Positions 60,206-64,000 of a stretch of DNA of 64,000 bases are shown here, piece after piece (positions within the stretch are counted from its first letter, which is position 1; each line of letters opens with the position of its first letter). Origin of the DNA: Bradyrhizobium manausense (GTDB lineage Bacteria > Pseudomonadota > Alphaproteobacteria > Rhizobiales > Xanthobacteraceae); the NCBI RefSeq assembly GCF_018129685.1, contig NZ_JAFCLG010000004.1, forward strand, positions 1 to 64,000, in the 5' to 3' direction. The translations under genes and the position numbers were made by a program. The notes beneath the pieces were generated by a model. The model did not search any database and was not told the DNA's origin. It worked only from the letters and a program-made list of their open reading frames with translations.

Positions 60206-61918
60206 ATGGCGTCCGCGCCCAATCCAGGTCCTTCCGCCACCACCGCCGCCCTGGCGAGCGTCGCCGCTCTCGGCATCTGGCGGCTGCTCGCGGTTGCCGC
60301 GCCGCATTTTGCTGCACTTGCGCTGATGTACGAGACCGAGACCGATTTCGGCTCGCGCCTCACCTTCTTGCTCGCTTGGGGCATCCTCAATTTCTTCTGG
60401 GTCACGCTGTTGCGGCGGCCGGCGCTGTCCGGCGCGCTGTCGCTGACCATGGTCGTGGTGCTGGTGCTGCTGTCTCGGCTCAAGCACGACGTCGTGCAGA
60501 TGACGGTCAACTTCATCGACCTGATGATGATCGACCGCGACACGGTCGCGTTCCTGTTCACGATCTTTCCGAACCTGCGCTGGTCGGTGATATCAGCCGG
60601 CTTCGTCACACTGCCGCTGATGTATGCGCTGTGGTGGCTCGATCCGTTCCGCATCCGCCGCCTGCCGGCGCTCGCCTGCAAGCTCGCCTGTCTCGCCGCG
60701 CTCGTCGGCTATTCCGTCTACCATCCGGACGAAGCCTGGCGCGGTTATTACGACGACGGCTATCTCTCGAAGTTCTTCCGCTCTGGCGTCACGGCGGTAT
60801 CCGACTTCGTGCAATACGGCTTCATGGAGTCGGCCGCCGCGACCGGCGAGAGGCTCAACATGCCGCCGGTTGATTCCTGTCATCCGGCCGGCCGCCGGCC
60901 GAACATCATCATGATCCATGATGAATCGAGTTTTGACATCCGAGCCGCTGATGGCATCAAGGTGCCGCCGGGGTATGGCAGCCACTTCAAATCCTGGGAC
61001 GGCAAGGAGCGCACGTTCCTCGCCGAGAGCAATGGCGGGCCGAGCTGGTTCACCGAATACAATGTGCTGGCAGGTCTATCCTCGCGCTCGTTCGGGCGCT
61101 TTGCCTATTTCGTGACACGCATCGCCTCGGGGCGTGTCGAGCGCGGTCTGCCGCTGGCACTGCGCCGCTGCGGCTATGACACGATGTCGCTCTATCCCGC
61201 CTATGGCGGCTTCATGGGCGCGCGCAGCTTCCAGATGACGACCGGCGTCGAGCGCTTTCTCGACTCACATGATCTCGGCGCCAAGGATGTCGAGCCCGAC
61301 AGCTTCTTCTACGACAAGGCGCTCCGGTTGATGGGCGAGCGAACGCCGAACAAGCCGCTGTTCACCTTCATCTATCTCGGCGCCAATCATTTCCCGTGGG
61401 AGACGCGTTTCCGGCCGGACCTGGTGCCGAACTGGCGTGCGCCGGGCAACGTGCCGTCCATCGACGAATATCTGCGTCGGCAGGCGATGAGCGCCGAGCA
61501 ATACAAGACATTCATGGCTGGCTTGAAGAAGAACTTTCCGGGCGAGCCCTTCCTGATCGTGCGTTATGGCGACCACCAGCCCGAGTTCGCGCCCAATCTT
61601 CTCGAGCCCGGGCTCGACGAAGGTGCGATCGGCAAGAAGCTCGACGCTTATGATCCACGTCTCTACGCGACCTACTACGCAATCGACGCCGTCAATTTCG
61701 AGCCGGTGAAGAGCGAGGCGGTGATGGACACGATCGACGGCCCCTATCTGCCGCTGGTCATCCAGGAAGCCGCCGGCATTCCGCTCGATGCGTCCTTCGC
61801 CGAGCAGAAAGAGATCATGCTCCGCTGCAAGGGCATCTTCTACGGCTGCAAGGATGGCGCCGAGGCGCGGCGGCTCAACCGGCTGCTGATCAATGCGGGG
61901 ATGATCCACGGGCTGTAG
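60206..61918 (+). CDS. sulfatase-like / LTA-synthase-like membrane phosphotransferase
   Basis: 570 residues. Four or five N-terminal membrane helices (about 15-170) are followed by a periplasmic alkaline-phosphatase-fold domain. Key segments: NIIMIHDESSFDIR (first metal site), SWFTEYNVLAGLSSRSFG (Thr, likely nucleophile) and IVRYGDHQPEF (DH metal site). Relatives move phospho-groups onto glycans or lipids in the envelope. The ATG at 60206 was chosen over 59987 since the upstream 73 codons look non-coding. Substrate unknown. Confidence 0.88.
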   Translation: MASAPNPGPSATTAALASVAALGIWRLLAVAAPHFAALALMYETETDFGSRLTFLLAWGILNFFWVTLLRRPALSGALSLTMVVVLVLLSRLKHDVVQMTVNFIDLMMIDRDTVAFLFTIFPNLRWSVISAGFVTLPLMYALWWLDPFRIRRLPALACKLACLAALVGYSVYHPDEAWRGYYDDGYLSKFFRSGVTAVSDFVQYGFMESAAATGERLNMPPVDSCHPAGRRPNIIMIHDESSFDIRAADGIKVPPGYGSHFKSWDGKERTFLAESNGGPSWFTEYNVLAGLSSRSFGRFAYFVTRIASGRVERGLPLALRRCGYDTMSLYPAYGGFMGARSFQMTTGVERFLDSHDLGAKDVEPDSFFYDKALRLMGERTPNKPLFTFIYLGANHFPWETRFRPDLVPNWRAPGNVPSIDEYLRRQAMSAEQYKTFMAGLKKNFPGEPFLIVRYGDHQPEFAPNLLEPGLDEGAIGKKLDAYDPRLYATYYAIDAVNFEPVKSEAVMDTIDGPYLPLVIQEAAGIPLDASFAEQKEIMLRCKGIFYGCKDGAEARRLNRLLINAGMIHGL

Positions 61919-61952
61919 CGCTTCATGCGAGGCCGCGGACGGTGCTCTTCAA

Positions 61953-62100
61953 CCGTCATCCTGAGGTGCGAGCGTTGCGTCGCAAGGTTGGCGCAGAGCG
62001 AGCCTCGAAGGGCGACGGCCCGGCTGCATCCCGGCCGTTCATCCTTCGCGGCTCCCCGCACGTTGCTTCGCACCGCACGGCTCGGACCTCAGGATGACGG
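61953..62100. repeat. palindromic intergenic repeat, family 4
   Basis: Begins CCGTCATCCTGAGGTGCGAG and ends CGGACCTCAGGATGACGG. It fills the gap between two convergent genes and can form a long stem that may end transcription from both sides. Confidence 0.8.
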
Positions 62101-62106
62101 AATAAA

Positions 62107-63660
62107 CTACCGCCCGCCGACCTTCTCCCACAGCCACTTCGCGACCACGTCCGGCGACGAGTTCGCATCGTTGCCGCTGGCGCGCAAATTTGCCTCGCGC
62201 ATGGTGGTGATATCGATCTTGCCGAGCAGCGGGCCCAGTGCCGTCTTGAGCCGCTCGTCGGCGGCACGTTTCGGCGCAAGCAGCAGGATCGCATCGTAAG
62301 GCGGGATGGCCTGCTTGGGATCGTCGAGCGCGACCAGATCGTATTTCGCGATCAGCCCGTCGCTGGTGTAGCCGGCGATGACGTCGACCTCACCGCTGGC
62401 GATCGCCGCATACATGAAGTCCGGCTGCATCTGGCGTTGCGCGTTGAACTGAAGGCCATAGGCTTTCTGCAGCGCGGCCCATTCCGGCCGCGAGAAGAAC
62501 TCGTAGTCGCCCGCGACCGACATCGTCGATGTGTGCGCGGCAAGATCGGCGATGGTGTGGATGCCGAGCGCGTCGGCGCGCTTCTTCGGCATCACCAGCG
62601 CGTAGGCATTTTCGAAGCCGAGCTCACCGAGCAGGGTGATGTTGTCCCTGGCGAGGGCGGTCTTCAATTCCGCAACCAGCTCAGCGCGCGGCTTGATGTC
62701 GGTGCGATGCAATTGATTGGCCCAGAGCGTGCCGGAATAGTCGACATAGAGATCGATGTCACCGGCTTTCAGGGCCTCGAAGACCACGCTGGAGCCGAGG
62801 CCTGAACGAGCGGTGGCCGGAAGGCCGGCGGCCTGGAGGCGATCTCTGAGCAGAGCCGAGAGCACATATTGCTCGGCAAATGTCTTGGCGCCGACCAAAT
62901 AGCTCTGCGACGAACGACCCATCGTCGGCACCAGCGTCGCCAGAACCAGCGCCGCGATTCCGAACGCGCCGAGCCCGGCGCGCAGGCGGTTGCGATGGCG
63001 GAGCCCGTTCTCGATCAGGCCGAGCAACTGATCCACGGCGAGCGCGAGCAAGGCAGAGGCAAAGCAGCCGAACAGCACGAACACCCAGTTCTGGGTCTGG
63101 AGCCCGGCAAAGATGTAATTGCCGAGGCTGGTCTGGCCGATCGGCGTCGACAGCGTCGCCGTGCCGATCACCCACACCGCCGCCGTGCGGATGCCGGCCA
63201 TGATCACCGGCAGCGCCAGCGGCAGCTCGACCATGACCAGCGATTGTCGCGCGGTCATGCCGACGCCCTTGGCAGCTTCGATCAGCGCGGGGTCGATGCC
63301 GTTCAGCCCGGTGATGCCGTTGCGCAGCACCGGCAGCATCGAATACAGCGCCAGCGCCAGCATCGCGGGCAGGAATCCGAAGGCGGAAAACGAGACACCG
63401 AACCAGTTCAAGGTCACGGAGGCGGCGAGCAACAACAGCGGATAAAAAAGCGCGAGCAGCGCCAGTCCCGGTACGGTCTGCACGATGCTGGCGAACGCGA
63501 GCAGGATCCCGCGCGGCGCCGGACGATTGCGCGTGAGGATCGCCAGCGGCAGGCTGACGACGAGGCCAAGCGCGAGTGCGGCAAGACTTACCCGCACATG
63601 GTTGCCGAGATAGTCGGGCAGATGCGACAGCGCCTCGCCCCAGCGCGGATCTGCCATCAT
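62107..63660 (-). CDS. OpuC-type ABC permease fused to its substrate-binding domain
   Basis: 517 residues. The first 210 form a membrane permease with GNHVRVSLAALALGLVVSLPLAILTRNRP, the EAA-like loop IDPALIEAAKGVGMTARQSLVMVELPLALPVI and a tail of helices. Residues from about 260 are an OpuAC-like binding domain (LVGAKTFAEQYVLSALLRDRLQ, DIDLYVDYSGTLW). It imports osmolytes such as glycine betaine or choline. Fusion of permease and binding protein is known in this family. The start overlaps the stop of the ATPase gene (ATGA). Confidence 0.92.
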   Translation of the reverse strand: MMADPRWGEALSHLPDYLGNHVRVSLAALALGLVVSLPLAILTRNRPAPRGILLAFASIVQTVPGLALLALFYPLLLLAASVTLNWFGVSFSAFGFLPAMLALALYSMLPVLRNGITGLNGIDPALIEAAKGVGMTARQSLVMVELPLALPVIMAGIRTAAVWVIGTATLSTPIGQTSLGNYIFAGLQTQNWVFVLFGCFASALLALAVDQLLGLIENGLRHRNRLRAGLGAFGIAALVLATLVPTMGRSSQSYLVGAKTFAEQYVLSALLRDRLQAAGLPATARSGLGSSVVFEALKAGDIDLYVDYSGTLWANQLHRTDIKPRAELVAELKTALARDNITLLGELGFENAYALVMPKKRADALGIHTIADLAAHTSTMSVAGDYEFFSRPEWAALQKAYGLQFNAQRQMQPDFMYAAIASGEVDVIAGYTSDGLIAKYDLVALDDPKQAIPPYDAILLLAPKRAADERLKTALGPLLGKIDITTMREANLRASGNDANSSPDVVAKWLWEKVGGR

Positions 63661-64000
63661 GCCGCACCATTCTGCGGCAGCAGCGCGTTCAGCCGCTCGA
63701 CCTGGCGCCGCGGTGTGCGCAGGAGCTCCAGCACGTAAGCGTCGCTGCTCGCCGACAGCTCCGCCGGCGGACCCTGCGCGAGCAGCTTTCCGCCGCGCAT
63801 CACTGCGATGCGGTCGGCGAGCAAGATCGCCTCCGTCATGTCGTGCGTGATCATCACGGTGGTCAGGCCGAGCTTGCGATGCAGCTCGCGAAAGTCCTCG
63901 CCGAGCGCGTCGCGGGTGAGGGGATCAAGCGCGCCGAACGGCTCGTCCATCAGCAGGATGCGGGGCTTCGCGGCGAGCGCGCGCGCCACGCCGACGCGCT
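63657..64000 (-). CDS. OpuC-type ABC transporter ATPase, C-terminal part (cut by window edge)
   Basis: The 114 codons seen carry RVGVARALAAKPRILLMDEPFGALDPLTRDAL (end of the signature region, Walker B and D-loop) and VMITHDMTEAILLADRIAVMRGG (H-loop). The N-terminal Walker A lies outside the window. It powers the fused permease/binding protein, with which it overlaps by 4 nt. The first complete in-frame ATG inside the window (63989) is internal to the protein. Confidence 0.93.
   Translation of the reverse strand, partial: RVGVARALAAKPRILLMDEPFGALDPLTRDALGEDFRELHRKLGLTTVMITHDMTEAILLADRIAVMRGGKLLAQGPPAELSASSDAYVLELLRTPRRQVERLNALLPQNGAA

Overview
The window looks like chromosomal DNA of an alphaproteobacterium of the Bradyrhizobium type. 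The evidence is high GC with GC-rich third codon positions, a circularly permuted two-piece tmRNA with tag ANDNFAPVAQAA, an alphaproteobacterial SspB, the order thyA-GNAT-folA-hflK-hflC-DUF2065-degP, an Irr-like iron signal, and several families of palindromic intergenic repeats. This assignment comes from gene content only. I found no rRNA, tRNA or CRISPR array.

Layout. Positions 1-4960 are a mobile-element scar. An IS66-type element (tnpA, tnpB, tnpC plus a pRiA4b ORF-3-like passenger that runs off the left edge) has inserted into an IS1182/IS5-like transposase gene. Next to it lie a frameshifted tyrosine recombinase, a small unknown gene, the 3' relic of an RTX/serralysin-like protein, and a second copy of the same IS end. 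Positions 4997-8291 hold a LuxR-type regulator, three tiny membrane proteins, a dead caspase-like relic, and an EAL protein followed 5 nt later by a stand-alone BLUF photoreceptor. Positions 8453-15101 hold a LysR regulator divergent from dabB-dabA (inorganic carbon uptake), followed by overlapping genes for a DUF6671 protein and a SOUL heme-binding-like protein.

Positions 15360-35773 are mixed. They contain a TetR/P450 pair around a 28-nt operator, a giant AsmA protein, a DUF2336 protein, a di-heme cytochrome, a methyltransferase, an 1124-residue SAM-cyclase-AAA-TPR protein overlapping a membrane hydroxylase, an SDR gene broken by a 13-bp tandem duplication beside its TetR regulator, and feoA-feoB. 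Positions 35878-42780 hold a ribbon-helix-helix/DUF4169 pair, fumC, sspB next to ssrA, a split chromate transporter and tctB-tctA.

Positions 42980-50888 are a housekeeping block: thyA, a GNAT gene, folA, hflK, hflC, a DUF2065 gene, degP, serB and miaA. Positions 50889-56964 carry branched-chain amino-acid synthesis: a leader peptide and attenuator, then ilvI-ilvH, then a methyltransferase and two exporters, then ilvC. Positions 57503-64000 hold a ferric-reductase-like membrane protein divergent from a TetR regulator with twin operators, an ABC substrate-binding protein, an LTA-synthase-like sulfatase, and a fused OpuC-type permease/binding protein with its ATPase cut by the right edge.

The points most worth a second look are DUF6671 translationally coupled to dabA, the split BLUF/EAL light-to-c-di-GMP pair, the exact 13-bp duplication that kills the SDR gene, the sspB-ssrA neighbourhood, and the ilv attenuator with three extra genes between ilvH and ilvC. 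I see no single system here that is clearly undescribed. The dab-DUF6671-SOUL cluster is the best candidate for an unexplored functional unit.
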